Below, one piece after another: positions 35,530 through 44,438 of a stretch of DNA of 56,575 nucleotides (positions are counted from its first letter, which is position 1; each line of letters starts with the position of its first letter). The position numbers and the translations under genes are program-made. The notes under the pieces were generated by a model that was not told the DNA's origin, ran no database searches, and worked only from the letters and a program-made list of their open reading frames with translations. The stretch is from an uncultured Clostridia bacterium (GTDB lineage: Bacteria > Bacillota > Clostridia > Oscillospirales > CAG-272): assembly GCA_944391805.1 (NCBI GenBank), contig CALXUY010000073.1, forward strand, positions 1 to 56,575, in the 5' to 3' direction.

Positions 35530-36372
35530 ATGAATGCGTTGGAAATTCATGATCTGAGCAAAACATACGGGGATTTTCGGCTGGACCGCCTCAGCCTGAC
35601 CCTGCCGAGCGGCTGTATTATGGGGCTGGTCGGGGAAAACGGAGCCGGAAAGAGCACCACCATTCAGCTCATTCTCGGAATGATCCGGGGAGAGAGCGGA
35701 ACGGTTCGTATCTATGGCAGGGACAATCGGGAGGGAATTTGCGGCATCAAGGAGGATTTGGGCGTGGTGCTGGACGAGGCGGGCTTTCCCGAGTGCCTGA
35801 ATGCGATGCAGATCGGCCGCGTGCTGCAAAACAGCTATCGGAACTGGGATGAGGCACAGTTTGAAGGATATCTGAGCCGTTTGGCTCTGCCTGTCCGCAA
35901 GCCCTTCCGCTCCTTTTCGCGGGGGATGAAGATGAAGCTCGCCATTGCGGCGGCACTGTCGCACCACCCAAAGCTGCTCATTCTCGACGAGCCGACCTCC
36001 GGGCTGGACCCGGTTGTGCGCAGCGAGGTGGTGGAGCTGTTCGGAGAATTCACCCGGGACGAGAGTCACGCGGTTCTCATCTCCTCGCACATCGTCAGTG
36101 ATCTGGAGCGGCTCTGCGATTATATCGCGTTTCTGCACAAGGGCCGGCTGATGCTCTGTGAGGAAAAGGACGCTTTGCTGGAGCGCTACGGCGTCATACA
36201 CGCCACTGCCGCGTTTGTGGCGGGGCTGGAGCCGTCGGCCGTGCTGGGCAAGCGGGAGTCGGCCTATGGAGTGGAGGCGCTGGTGCGCCGGAGCCGAATT
36301 CCGCACGGCACGCCGGTCAGCCCGGTGAGCATAGAGGATCTGTTTGTTTGGATGACAAAGGGGGATATGTGA
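35530..36372 (+). CDS. ABC transporter ATP-binding protein (YtrB/ABC-2 type)
   Basis: The 280-residue ATPase has Walker A GENGAGKSTT (about residues 35-44), a signature region SFSRGMKMKLAIA in place of LSGGQ, Walker B LLILDEPTSGLDP and switch His in LISSHIVSDLE. It energises the small permease encoded next. The ATG at 35530 has GAGGAG upstream; a GTG at 35524 overlaps the gntR stop and is a possible alternative. Export of a peptide, lipid or drug is the usual role of this class. Confidence 0.93.
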   Translation: MNALEIHDLSKTYGDFRLDRLSLTLPSGCIMGLVGENGAGKSTTIQLILGMIRGESGTVRIYGRDNREGICGIKEDLGVVLDEAGFPECLNAMQIGRVLQNSYRNWDEAQFEGYLSRLALPVRKPFRSFSRGMKMKLAIAAALSHHPKLLILDEPTSGLDPVVRSEVVELFGEFTRDESHAVLISSHIVSDLERLCDYIAFLHKGRLMLCEEKDALLERYGVIHATAAFVAGLEPSAVLGKRESAYGVEALVRRSRIPHGTPVSPVSIEDLFVWMTKGDM

Positions 36373-36373
36373 G

Positions 36374-36991
36374 ATGAAGGGCTTGCTGCTCAAGGATTTT
36401 TATATGCTGATTTACTATGGCAAGGTTTTTTTGCTGCTGATGCTGGTGTTTCTGGTGGCGGGAACGGCGATCGAGCAGAACACCGTTTTTCTGTTTTTTC
36501 CCTGTCTGTTTGCCGGAATTCTGCCCATGACGCTGCAGGCTTACGACGAGCGCTCGGGTTGGTGCCATTTCAGCGGCACGCTCCCCTATACCCGCGCGCA
36601 GTTGGTGTCGGTCAAGTATCTGTTCGCCCTCCTGCTTGGCGGGGCGGTTGTGCTGCTGACCACGGTGTTGTTTGTGCTGTCTTCGGCGCCGGTCTTCTCG
36701 CTCCCCAAGCTGCTGGCATTGCTGGCTGCGGCCGGCACGGTGACTCTTCTTGTTCCGGCTCTGCTGTTGCCGTTTGTCTTCCGGTTCGGCTCTGAAAAGG
36801 GGAGAATCGCCTACCTGATTCTGGTCGGCGGCCTGTGCGCCGGGGGACTGTTTTTCCTTCGGGGCGGACAAGGGCAGCCCTCTCTGCCCGGGTGGGCCGG
36901 ACCCGGCGTGTTCTTCGGCGCCGCAATGCTGCTGTTTGCCGGCTCCTGGCTGCTTTCGGTTTCAATCTACCAAGCGCGCGAGTCCGTGTAA
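36374..36991 (+). CDS. ABC-2 type permease protein
   Basis: The 205-residue membrane protein has about six hydrophobic segments, beginning MKGLLLKDFYMLIYYGKV, the common start of small ABC-2 permeases paired with YtrA-regulated ATPases. QAYDERSGW near residue 57 is typical of the group. It begins 1 bp after the ATPase stop. The substrate is unknown. Confidence 0.87.
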   Translation: MKGLLLKDFYMLIYYGKVFLLLMLVFLVAGTAIEQNTVFLFFPCLFAGILPMTLQAYDERSGWCHFSGTLPYTRAQLVSVKYLFALLLGGAVVLLTTVLFVLSSAPVFSLPKLLALLAAAGTVTLLVPALLLPFVFRFGSEKGRIAYLILVGGLCAGGLFFLRGGQGQPSLPGWAGPGVFFGAAMLLFAGSWLLSVSIYQARESV

Positions 36992-37038
36992 TGGCTCCCG
37001 CACAGCAGGAAACCATATCCCCGCGAATGCGGCAAACC

Positions 37039-37083
37039 AAACGCCCCCGGCGAAAGAAAACCTTTCGCCGGGGGCGTTTTGAT
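37039..37083 (+). terminator. Rho-independent terminator of the GntR-ABC operon
   Basis: A perfect 18-bp stem (37039-37056 with 37062-37079), loop AAAAC, ending in TTTT. Very strong and almost symmetric. Confidence 0.93.
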
Positions 37084-37247
37084 GCAGTGTGATCCTGTCC
37101 GGAACGCAAATGGTCAGTAGACCAATGGTGTGGCAATTCGCGCTCAATCGATATGTCTGGCTCATATGGACCACACTTTTTTGAACACCGAATGAAGCAT
37201 TTTTTGTAGAATATATGAGTTTTTATGGACTAAATTTTGATAATCAG

Positions 37248-37276
37248 TTGCAATCCACATAAGGGTATGGTATAAT
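37248..37276 (+). promoter_or_regulatory. Promoter for the FtsX-type ABC cluster
   Basis: TTGCAA at 37248-37253 and TATAAT at 37271-37276, 17-bp spacer, in AT-rich surroundings. The rest of the gap 37084-37247 shows no gene. Confidence 0.7.
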
Positions 37277-37336
37277 AGGATTGAATATCGGTAAATTGTG
37301 AGCCTGCGTGTGATGTATCAAGGGAGAGACAGCATC

Positions 37337-39046
37337 ATGAATCATTATTTAATTTATCCGATCAAAGATTTTCGGAAAAGACCTTTAACGTTTCTATCCG
37401 CTTTTTTGATATGTTTTGCAGGAATGTACATCACGTTCAGTATGCTGTTTATGCAATATGGCGCCTATATGGCACAAGTTAGAAATGCGGAACAACAATA
37501 TCATATTTGTTTGCCCGATTTGTCAGCGGGAGACATTGACCGTATTGGGGCATTGTCGTATGTGGAATCGGTTTCCGGCACCCAGTATGAGGATTCCTAT
37601 ACGGCATATATCCAGTTGAAAAATCATGACCCGAATACATTGAAAAGCCAATGCGACAGAATCATTACTGAGCTTGGCTTGGATCAGTCTGAAGCATATG
37701 CCAACAATTTATACTACACACAATACGGTATTCCGGATCATTGGATCAATCAGGAGTACTATGATTTGGCATCCGCTTCTTTTTATGCAGATATCCTTGT
37801 TATACTCATTCCGTTCGTCGTATTCACCGTAGCTGGTGTTTATCTGTCTGCTCGGGTTCGCATTCGGAGTCACATCGATGAATACGCATCTTTACGAACC
37901 TGTGGTTTTCGGATTCCACATTTGGTGCGTATGGTTGTTTTTCAGTATTCGGTAGTGCTTGTTGCTTCTGTGCTGTTTGCATTTCTGGCTTCTTTGTTAA
38001 CATTGAAGGGCATTTCTGAATTTACATTAACCTATTTTTCTGACGATTTTTTATTGATTGAAAATCAGATTCCAATCAAAGAAACGCTGATAACTGTTGT
38101 GATTTTTTATCTGTTCTTTTTATTGATTATGCAGGGATGCCGCAGATTGTTCAAACAGAATCTCGTCGGGATGCTGAACAAATCACAGGAATATATTATT
38201 TCCGGTCACAAACAGTCGAATCATACGTTTACAGGACGTTTGGGAATCATGCGATATAATATTTTGTATTGCAAGCGTGCATCTTACAGTCTGATGGGAG
38301 TCGCTCTGAAAAATTTGATTTTGTTTCTTCTTCCACTTTTTTTCGTGGCATTTTCAGCCAGTGTGTATGGTATGAGAGAGCAAGCGAATCAGGGAAGCTA
38401 TGATTATGGAATTTTTTATCGTGCACCATATAAAGTAACGGATGAGATGATTCATGAGTTGCAGGAAAATCACATCATTCGGAGCGTCACTACCATGCAC
38501 CCTTATGGTGACGGTACATATGGAGGAGCTTATATCGATTGCATCGATGGAAGAGAGGAGGAAGGCAAAGCTCTGATTGAAAATTTTGCGGTTGAACACT
38601 CCCTGTTGTTTACGGATGACTATCATGATGCATTGCAAATCAGAAAACAGAGCGAGGTTTTCTCGGCATTTTACCTGTTTCAGGCTGGAGCTCTGTTTGT
38701 TGCCGCGATTGCAATTTCGTTGTCCGATGCATATTTTAATTGGTTGAAAAGAACCAAAGAGTTTGCTATGATTTACGCGATGGGCTTGGGACAAAAAGCT
38801 CTGTGTCAATTATATTGGCCCGAGCTTGTGGCTGCCATTTTGTCCTTTCTGGTAAGCATTGTGTGCTCCTTTGCGGTATGGATTTATTTTTTTGGCATTC
38901 CGTATGTTAAACCAGTGTTTATTATGCTGGTCCTCTCTGTTCTGACTATCGTTTATCTCCTTGGGCATATGTTGGTTTGTGAGGTCCACCGGAGAAATCT
39001 GATCCACGATTCCCTGTCCGAAAAAATGAAGGAGGTTTTTTCATGA
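37337..39046 (+). CDS. FtsX-like ABC permease (AT-rich)
   Basis: The 569-residue permease has an N-terminal span (about 15-40), an extracytoplasmic region, three spans near 155-270, and further spans near 335-355 and 460-555, like BceB/MacB-type proteins with FtsX domains. The start is the ATG at 37337 after GGGAGAG; an upstream frame to 37298 adds 13 residues. Base composition is clearly more AT-rich than the flanks, a sign of transfer. Its stop overlaps the ATPase start by 4 nt. Such permeases work in antimicrobial peptide sensing or lipoprotein/peptide export. Confidence 0.86.
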   Translation: MNHYLIYPIKDFRKRPLTFLSAFLICFAGMYITFSMLFMQYGAYMAQVRNAEQQYHICLPDLSAGDIDRIGALSYVESVSGTQYEDSYTAYIQLKNHDPNTLKSQCDRIITELGLDQSEAYANNLYYTQYGIPDHWINQEYYDLASASFYADILVILIPFVVFTVAGVYLSARVRIRSHIDEYASLRTCGFRIPHLVRMVVFQYSVVLVASVLFAFLASLLTLKGISEFTLTYFSDDFLLIENQIPIKETLITVVIFYLFFLLIMQGCRRLFKQNLVGMLNKSQEYIISGHKQSNHTFTGRLGIMRYNILYCKRASYSLMGVALKNLILFLLPLFFVAFSASVYGMREQANQGSYDYGIFYRAPYKVTDEMIHELQENHIIRSVTTMHPYGDGTYGGAYIDCIDGREEEGKALIENFAVEHSLLFTDDYHDALQIRKQSEVFSAFYLFQAGALFVAAIAISLSDAYFNWLKRTKEFAMIYAMGLGQKALCQLYWPELVAAILSFLVSIVCSFAVWIYFFGIPYVKPVFIMLVLSVLTIVYLLGHMLVCEVHRRNLIHDSLSEKMKEVFS

Positions 39047-39714
39047 CTGTATTGGAATGCTGTTCACTCAACAAAATTTACAGGCAAGGTGACGAGTCCG
39101 TATATGCGGTGAGAGATTGTAATTTGAAGGTTTTTCCCGGCAGCTTTACCATGATTACCGGAGCCTCCGGCTCCGGTAAGACAACTCTGCTGCATCTTCT
39201 GGCTAGCTTTGAAGTGCCAACCAACGGAACCGTATTGGTTGAACAACGGGATATTCATCGGCTCAATGACCGGGATTTGTCAAAATTCAGAAATACAGAG
39301 ATCGGATTTGTTTTTCAGGGATTTCATTTGTTGCCGATATTGACGGCGGAGGAAAATATACTGATGCCTACAGTCATCCGGAAACAGGCGGTATCCAAAA
39401 TCTATTTGGAGGAGCTGTGCGAATGCTTGAAGATTTCGGATCGGTTGCACCATTTGCCAAGTGAGTTATCAGGCGGGCAGCAGCAAAGAGTTGCAATTGC
39501 CAGAGCCATGATCAATTGTCCCAAAATTTTGTTTGCAGATGAACCGACAGGCAATTTGGATCACAAAACCGCAAGGGAATTGATTCGGATGCTGTCGGTG
39601 TCAAATCAACAATTCCGGCAGACCATTTTGATGGTTACACATGATGAGAGTTTGACAGAAGCAGCGGATACGGTTTACCATATGGAGGACGGCGTTCTGA
39701 AAAAGATCAAATAG
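39043..39714 (+). CDS. ABC transporter ATP-binding protein, LolD/MacB type (AT-rich)
   Basis: The 223-residue ATPase has Walker A GASGSGKTT (about residues 38-46), Q-loop in FVFQGFHLLP, signature LSGGQQQRVAIARAM, Walker B ILFADEPTGNLD and H-loop VTHDES. Length and motifs are typical of the FtsX-coupled class. It is translationally coupled to the preceding permease and shares its AT-rich composition. Confidence 0.95.
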   Translation: MTVLECCSLNKIYRQGDESVYAVRDCNLKVFPGSFTMITGASGSGKTTLLHLLASFEVPTNGTVLVEQRDIHRLNDRDLSKFRNTEIGFVFQGFHLLPILTAEENILMPTVIRKQAVSKIYLEELCECLKISDRLHHLPSELSGGQQQRVAIARAMINCPKILFADEPTGNLDHKTARELIRMLSVSNQQFRQTILMVTHDESLTEAADTVYHMEDGVLKKIK

Positions 39715-39737
39715 GAGACACTGACGGGGGGCGTGAA

Positions 39738-40787
39738 ATGTCAACATTCAAAATGATCAAACGGCATTTTAAGCGCAATCGCGCGATTTTCTGTATTCTG
39801 ATTGCATGCCAGATCTGCGCCGTTTTCGCGTTTTGCTTTTTGTTTCTGTATTTTGATTCGATTCAGGCTTACAATATGATGGAGCCGCGTTTGATTGTTT
39901 CGTTTTCCTCCGGGGAACCACCCGAAGAGACGTTGGCACGGGTGGATGAGCTGTGCGCCGCCATGCCGGACGCCATCGACCGGGCGTGGATCCGGAGCAG
40001 CTACAACGGCGCGTCGGTCAAAGCGCACTGCCTATATCACGAGGTGGATGATGTTTTTCTGCGAGCCGGCCGTTTTTTCGAGCCGGATGACGGGCACACG
40101 CTGCCGCAGTGCATTACCTGTTCGCCCAAGATAGGGGAAGCGGCGTCCTATCCGGTCGGCTCTACCGTGGAGATGTTCGGGGAGCCGCACGAGGTCATCG
40201 GTATTTCCTTCGGGGACGATTGGGAGGTGGACAGGGAATCCATTCCCTTGCTTCCGCAGGCCGACGGCGTGGAGGTGAGATTTGCGGATGGCGTTTCGGG
40301 CTTCGCGCAAAAAGAATGCCAAAAAGAGGCGGAGCGATTGTTCCCGTCGGGCAAGGTCGAGCTGGTGCGGGACACCTCCGGTACATGGGGTGAAGTTGGC
40401 ATACTGGAGCTGATTCTGTTCGTGATCATTCTGCTGATTATTTTTGTCAATTTCGCGGCTCTGTTCCTGTATATTCTGAAGGAGGACCGCACCCCGTTCC
40501 GGGTGTTCCGCCTGCTGGGGTGTACGCTGCAAAACGCCGTGCGCATCAGCATGAAGGAAATCCTGTTGGTCAGCTTTGGCAGCCTTGCCTTTGGGCTTCT
40601 CCTCTTTCAGACGTTGGTTGCCCGTGGCATTTCGCTGCTCAATCCTGATTTTTTGCCGCAGTTGTACTGGAAAAGCGTGGGACTCATTGCCGTTTGCTAT
40701 CTGATTGGAGTAGTGCTGCTGTTTCTCCCTTTGGTGTGGGTTCAGTTCCGCAGTCATGTGTTCCTGCCGAGAAAGGGGGAAACATGA
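39738..40787 (+). CDS. FtsX-like permease, mosaic base composition
   Basis: The 349-residue product has an N-terminal span (about 15-40), a long extracytoplasmic MacB-like domain, and three C-terminal spans (about 215-240, 272-292, 305-330), the standard FtsX layout. The first 150 or so bases are AT-rich like the upstream genes, while the rest is GC-rich like the downstream ones. This change inside one gene suggests a recombination junction. The start ATG follows GGGGGGCG. The next permease begins 1 bp after its stop. Confidence 0.85.
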   Translation: MSTFKMIKRHFKRNRAIFCILIACQICAVFAFCFLFLYFDSIQAYNMMEPRLIVSFSSGEPPEETLARVDELCAAMPDAIDRAWIRSSYNGASVKAHCLYHEVDDVFLRAGRFFEPDDGHTLPQCITCSPKIGEAASYPVGSTVEMFGEPHEVIGISFGDDWEVDRESIPLLPQADGVEVRFADGVSGFAQKECQKEAERLFPSGKVELVRDTSGTWGEVGILELILFVIILLIIFVNFAALFLYILKEDRTPFRVFRLLGCTLQNAVRISMKEILLVSFGSLAFGLLLFQTLVARGISLLNPDFLPQLYWKSVGLIAVCYLIGVVLLFLPLVWVQFRSHVFLPRKGET

Positions 40788-40788
40788 A

Positions 40789-41952
40789 ATGAGTGCAAGC
40801 AGGCTGTTCAGTCAGTCAGGTATCGCTTTTCGGCTGCTCATCAAAAACTTATTCATCAATTTGGTATTGTGCCTGCTGGTTTTTGTGTGCGTCCTGTCCT
40901 GCAACTACGCATGGTATCAGGCGAGGGAAATCGGTGAAAATTACCGCATCATAGCGTCTTTGAAGCACGAAAAAACGCTGCTGTGCATGGGATATGACCT
41001 TGACTTCTCGGGGCTGGAGATTCCGCACTCCGAGGGAGGCATGCGCAGAGCGATCGTTTCGGACCAGTTACGGGTTTATTTTTATGCCAAGGCCCTGCCG
41101 GAGCATATTACCATTCCGCTTTCCAAAGGCTCTTGGCAGAGCGAGCCGCAAACGGTGGGGGAAACGGTTTACTACCCGATGGTGGTCAGCCGGGAGACGT
41201 CACCCTACAAAATGGGCAGCCGTCATCGGATACAGTTATTGAACGGAACCACTGTTCATATTTATATCTGCGGTGTGCTCAACCGGGAGCAGCGGTTTGT
41301 CAATCTGAGTGCCGTGACCAACGCGGTCAACGCGGATTATCTGGTGGGGGAGTGTGACCGCAACACCGTGTCGCTGTTCGGCATCGAGGAGCTGTATCCC
41401 TCCGAGGTCACGCATGGGAAGTATGTTGAGGACACCGGACCCAAATTCGTGTTTTTCGATGAGAATCTCTCGGAGGAGGACTACATGGAGTGCTACCGGT
41501 ATTGCCGGGACCAGGGTTTTGTTTATACATACGATGCGCTGATGGAGGCCTGCCGTGAGCAGCTCCGGCAGGGCTACACCTTTTTCCTGCCGCTGGTGCT
41601 TTGCCTGGCGCTGTTGAGCATTGTCGGCGTCATCAGCTTTACCGTGCTCTCGGTCAAAAACAATACCGTATATTACAGTTGCTTTTTGCTTTGCGGGGGG
41701 ACCAGACGCGACTGTATCCGGCTCTCGGTGTTCAACCTGTGCTGGATTGCGCTGTTCGGCCTGCTGATTACGCTGTTTGTCACCGGCTTGTTCATCAATG
41801 CCGGCGTGTTTGACGGCTGGCATCAGGTGACTGCCGCCAATGTCTGCATCTCGCTGGGGCTTGGGGCGTGCGTGCCGCTGCTGGGCTGGCTGGTTACCGT
41901 CTTGCTGTTCAAAAACAAAACCAATATTCAACTGTTGAAAGCGGAAGCGTGA
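40789..41952 (+). CDS. FtsX-like permease
   Basis: The 387-residue product has an N-terminal span (about 20-43), a beta-rich extracytoplasmic domain to about residue 255, and three C-terminal spans (about 265-290, 315-340, 360-380). It pairs with the preceding FtsX permease and the following ATPase to form a heterodimeric MacB-like exporter or mechanotransmission complex. The chosen ATG at 40789 follows AAAGGGGGAAAC. Confidence 0.84.
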   Translation: MSASRLFSQSGIAFRLLIKNLFINLVLCLLVFVCVLSCNYAWYQAREIGENYRIIASLKHEKTLLCMGYDLDFSGLEIPHSEGGMRRAIVSDQLRVYFYAKALPEHITIPLSKGSWQSEPQTVGETVYYPMVVSRETSPYKMGSRHRIQLLNGTTVHIYICGVLNREQRFVNLSAVTNAVNADYLVGECDRNTVSLFGIEELYPSEVTHGKYVEDTGPKFVFFDENLSEEDYMECYRYCRDQGFVYTYDALMEACREQLRQGYTFFLPLVLCLALLSIVGVISFTVLSVKNNTVYYSCFLLCGGTRRDCIRLSVFNLCWIALFGLLITLFVTGLFINAGVFDGWHQVTAANVCISLGLGACVPLLGWLVTVLLFKNKTNIQLLKAEA

Positions 41953-41972
41953 GCGCTCCGGAAAGGCGAGCG

Positions 41973-42656
41973 ATGATTGAAATCAAAAATCTGACCAAGG
42001 AATATGTGCAGGGCAGAAGCCGAATTGCTGCCCTGAAGGATGTGACGCTCACCCTCAGAGAGGGAATGACCGCGATTGTGGGAACCTCGGGGGCAGGGAA
42101 GAGCACGCTTTTGCATGTGCTCTCGGGCATGGAGCCGTTTGAGCGCGGCAGTGTGACGATTGACGATGTCCCCATTGCCGGGCTGTCCGAGAAAGAGATG
42201 GCAGGCTTTCGCAACCGGAATATCGGAATGGTGATGCAGCAGTATTCGCTGATTCCGGATTTTTCGGTTCTGGAAAATGTCTGGCTGCCTCTGACCTTTT
42301 CGGAAAAGCGCTGCTCCAGGAGCGAACGGCTCGAGCTGGCCAAGCAGGCCGTGCGCACCGTGGGCATTGAGGAGCTGACCGGGCGGCCGGTGGATACGCT
42401 CTCGGGCGGGCAGATGCAGCGGGTTGCCATAGCCCGGGCAATTGTCAACTCGCCGCGCTATCTGTTCGCGGATGAGCCGACCGGCGCCCTGGACGGCGAG
42501 AATACCGAAAAAATTCTGGAGGTTTTCCGCAAAATCGCCGAGGGGGGCGTTTGTGTGCTGATTGTTACGCATGATATGCATGTGGCCGGGTGCTGCCGGC
42601 GCATCGTGCGGCTGGAGGACGGGCAGATCGTTTCCAACCGGGAAGCTGCGCGGTGA
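41973..42656 (+). CDS. ABC transporter ATP-binding protein, LolD/MacB type
   Basis: The 227-residue ATPase has Walker A GTSGAGKST (about residues 37-45), Q-loop MVMQQYSLIPD, signature LSGGQMQRVAIARAI, Walker B YLFADEPTGALD and H-loop VTHDMH. The ATG follows GGAAAGGCGAG. It likely energises the two preceding FtsX permeases. It is GC-rich, in contrast to its counterpart at 39043. Confidence 0.95.
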   Translation: MIEIKNLTKEYVQGRSRIAALKDVTLTLREGMTAIVGTSGAGKSTLLHVLSGMEPFERGSVTIDDVPIAGLSEKEMAGFRNRNIGMVMQQYSLIPDFSVLENVWLPLTFSEKRCSRSERLELAKQAVRTVGIEELTGRPVDTLSGGQMQRVAIARAIVNSPRYLFADEPTGALDGENTEKILEVFRKIAEGGVCVLIVTHDMHVAGCCRRIVRLEDGQIVSNREAAR

Positions 42657-42675
42657 CCGGCCTGCAGAAAAGGCA

Positions 42676-42750
42676 GCAAAAAAGGGAGCAGGTTCTGTAT
42701 TCCATTGTCGGTTTTGATCGGGCCGGTACAGGACCTGTTCTCTTTTTTTC
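42676..42750 (+). terminator. Terminator of the FtsX-ABC cluster
   Basis: GAGCAGGTTCTGTA and TACAGGACCTGTTCTC form a bulged stem around a longer loop, then seven T residues. The remaining gap to 43018 shows no gene. Confidence 0.7.
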
Positions 42751-43018
42751 GGTGGCAGTGAACAGTCCCGCGGCATGGTATGTGAATGCGGCTCCTTGCT
42801 GCGCTGGCGGCAGAGGTCGGAGCAGTGAAGCCGGAAAAAACATCTCTGTGCGCACAGACCGTCCGCGGCGTTTCGTTCGGTGCGGAGCATGCCTTTTGCA
42901 CCGCATCCTTCAAAACCGGCGGCGCTGAAGAAGCGCGTCCGCATTGCTTGGGTTCTGAAAATACAGTGTATCGTTTATGCTGTGGGAAGCAGGGCTGGAA
43001 AGGTGCCGCCTGTGGTGC

Positions 43019-43047
43019 TTGACAAACGTGCGGAAATATGATATAAT
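43019..43047 (+). promoter_or_regulatory. Sigma-A promoter of the AraC regulator gene
   Basis: TTGACA at 43019-43024 and TATAAT at 43042-43047 with a 17-bp spacer. The leader to the ATG at 43179 is about 125 nt and includes GC-rich hairpins. Confidence 0.88.
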
Positions 43048-43178
43048 GGAGAAAATCGCACAGGGGGGTATGTATACCGGATCAAACGGGACGCGCTGTT
43101 TACCGACCTGTTCCGCAGGCTCGCCGCGGCTCCGCGCGGGTGAGCGGCGAATGAAATCTGAAAAACGGAGAAAGCAAG

Positions 43179-44051
43179 ATGAAATACGGGTATGAGGCTG
43201 TGCGCAGCTTTAACCTGCCGGTTACGGTGGGCAGACAGGAGCATACGAAAACCATTCCTCCCCGCATGCATTTTCACAATTGCTATGAGGTCATGTATGT
43301 CACGTCGGGCAGGTATCAGATATATGCTCCCCAAAAGCTGTATGAGGGCGAGGGAGCCTGTATGGTCTTTTTCAGCAGGGGTGTCTATCACTGTATGGTG
43401 CGTATGGACTGTGAGCGCACGCCGTTCTGCGGATTTGACCTCTATTTTCTGCAGAGTGTCATTGATCTGGTTCCGGAGCCTCTGCTGGATATTTCTCCGC
43501 TCCTCGAAAACAATGTCATGGTGATTCCGATTTGCGAAAAGGAGCTGTCCTTTTTCACGCCGAAGTTTGAGGAAATGCGGCGGTTTTATGTGCAAACCCG
43601 CGGCTCCGGCCGAACGCCTCCGGTGCTGTATGGCTTGCTGCTTTCGGTCATCAATCATATCACCGATCTGGTTCGCGCGGATCAGGCGCTCCGCTTTCAG
43701 GTCGGAGCCGATTCGGATTTTTATATCACCAATGTGGCAAAGAGCATCATCGAGGCGATCGACAGCGGAAGAGACATTTCCGTTGCGGAAATTGCCGCCC
43801 GGTTCTATGTGGGGCCGACAAAGCTCTCCACAGATTTTCATCGGCTGCTCGGCATTTCCATCAAGCGTATGATCTGTGAGCTGAAGCTGGAGCGGGCGAA
43901 GGCGATGCTGAAAACCGGGATGGACGTCAAGGATGTGGCGCGGCGCTGCGGCTTTACCAGCGACAGCTATTTCATTCAGTTCTTCAAAAAATATACGGGC
44001 GTGTCCCCCGGAAAATACCGCGGCCAAGCCGATCCCCTCTCCGAGGGGTAA
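43179..44051 (+). CDS. AraC-family transcriptional regulator (cassette B)
   Basis: The 290-residue product has an N-terminal cupin-like sensing domain (about 1-150, with HFHNCYEVMYVTSGRY) and a C-terminal double helix-turn-helix (about 180-280): ISVAEIAARFYVGPTKLSTDFHRLLG and VKDVARRCGFTSDSYFIQFFKKYTGVSPGKYR by position. Such proteins often respond to sugars and activate nearby uptake or secretion genes. GGAGAAAG precedes the ATG. It lies directly upstream of the cassette B lipoprotein gene, its probable target. Confidence 0.93.
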   Translation: MKYGYEAVRSFNLPVTVGRQEHTKTIPPRMHFHNCYEVMYVTSGRYQIYAPQKLYEGEGACMVFFSRGVYHCMVRMDCERTPFCGFDLYFLQSVIDLVPEPLLDISPLLENNVMVIPICEKELSFFTPKFEEMRRFYVQTRGSGRTPPVLYGLLLSVINHITDLVRADQALRFQVGADSDFYITNVAKSIIEAIDSGRDISVAEIAARFYVGPTKLSTDFHRLLGISIKRMICELKLERAKAMLKTGMDVKDVARRCGFTSDSYFIQFFKKYTGVSPGKYRGQADPLSEG

Positions 44052-44096
44052 ACGGCGGTTCGGTCCGGCTCTCCGGTTACCCGTTCCCTTGCTTGG

Positions 44097-44134
44097 GTCG
44101 GCTCCGTTTTCATCGGCGGAGCCGGCTCTTTTTT
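44097..44134 (+). terminator. Terminator after the AraC gene
   Basis: A 10-bp stem (44097-44106 with 44117-44126) followed by CTCTTTTTT-like T-rich sequence. Confidence 0.82.
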
Positions 44135-44354
44135 GCCGCAATGACGTCCGTTCCGGCTTTTGTAAGGTTTGGGAGCAGGGCGAATGGCACTGGCAGAAGC
44201 GCCGCTTTGCCGCTTTCCCGAGGTGGATGGCCATGCCCCAAATGAAAATACACGGTAGACAACTTGCACAATTTGTGCGCTGTTTTGTTGTATAAAACGA
44301 CATGAAACACAAAAAATCTAAATCGATGTACGGTTTTTGCGAAGGTTTTTACAA

Positions 44355-44383
44355 TTGAACTGGATGAAACGCTGTGATATAAT
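44355..44383 (+). promoter_or_regulatory. Promoter of cassette B
   Basis: TTGAAC at 44355-44360 and TATAAT at 44378-44383 with a 17-bp spacer. Upstream AT-rich sequence contains ATGAAACAC (near 44301), and ATGAAACGC occurs again inside the spacer; these could be AraC half-sites, which is speculative. Confidence 0.75.
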
Positions 44384-44438
44384 GTTAGTGGTGCAAGTTT
44401 CATATCAATTGCTTAAAATAAGGAGGGAATCAACACCA

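Noticed and set aside
43068..43195. Short frames in the leader of the AraC gene
   Set aside because: Their starts have poor spacing to Shine-Dalgarno sequences and no protein-like pattern; they overlap the true AraC start out of frame.
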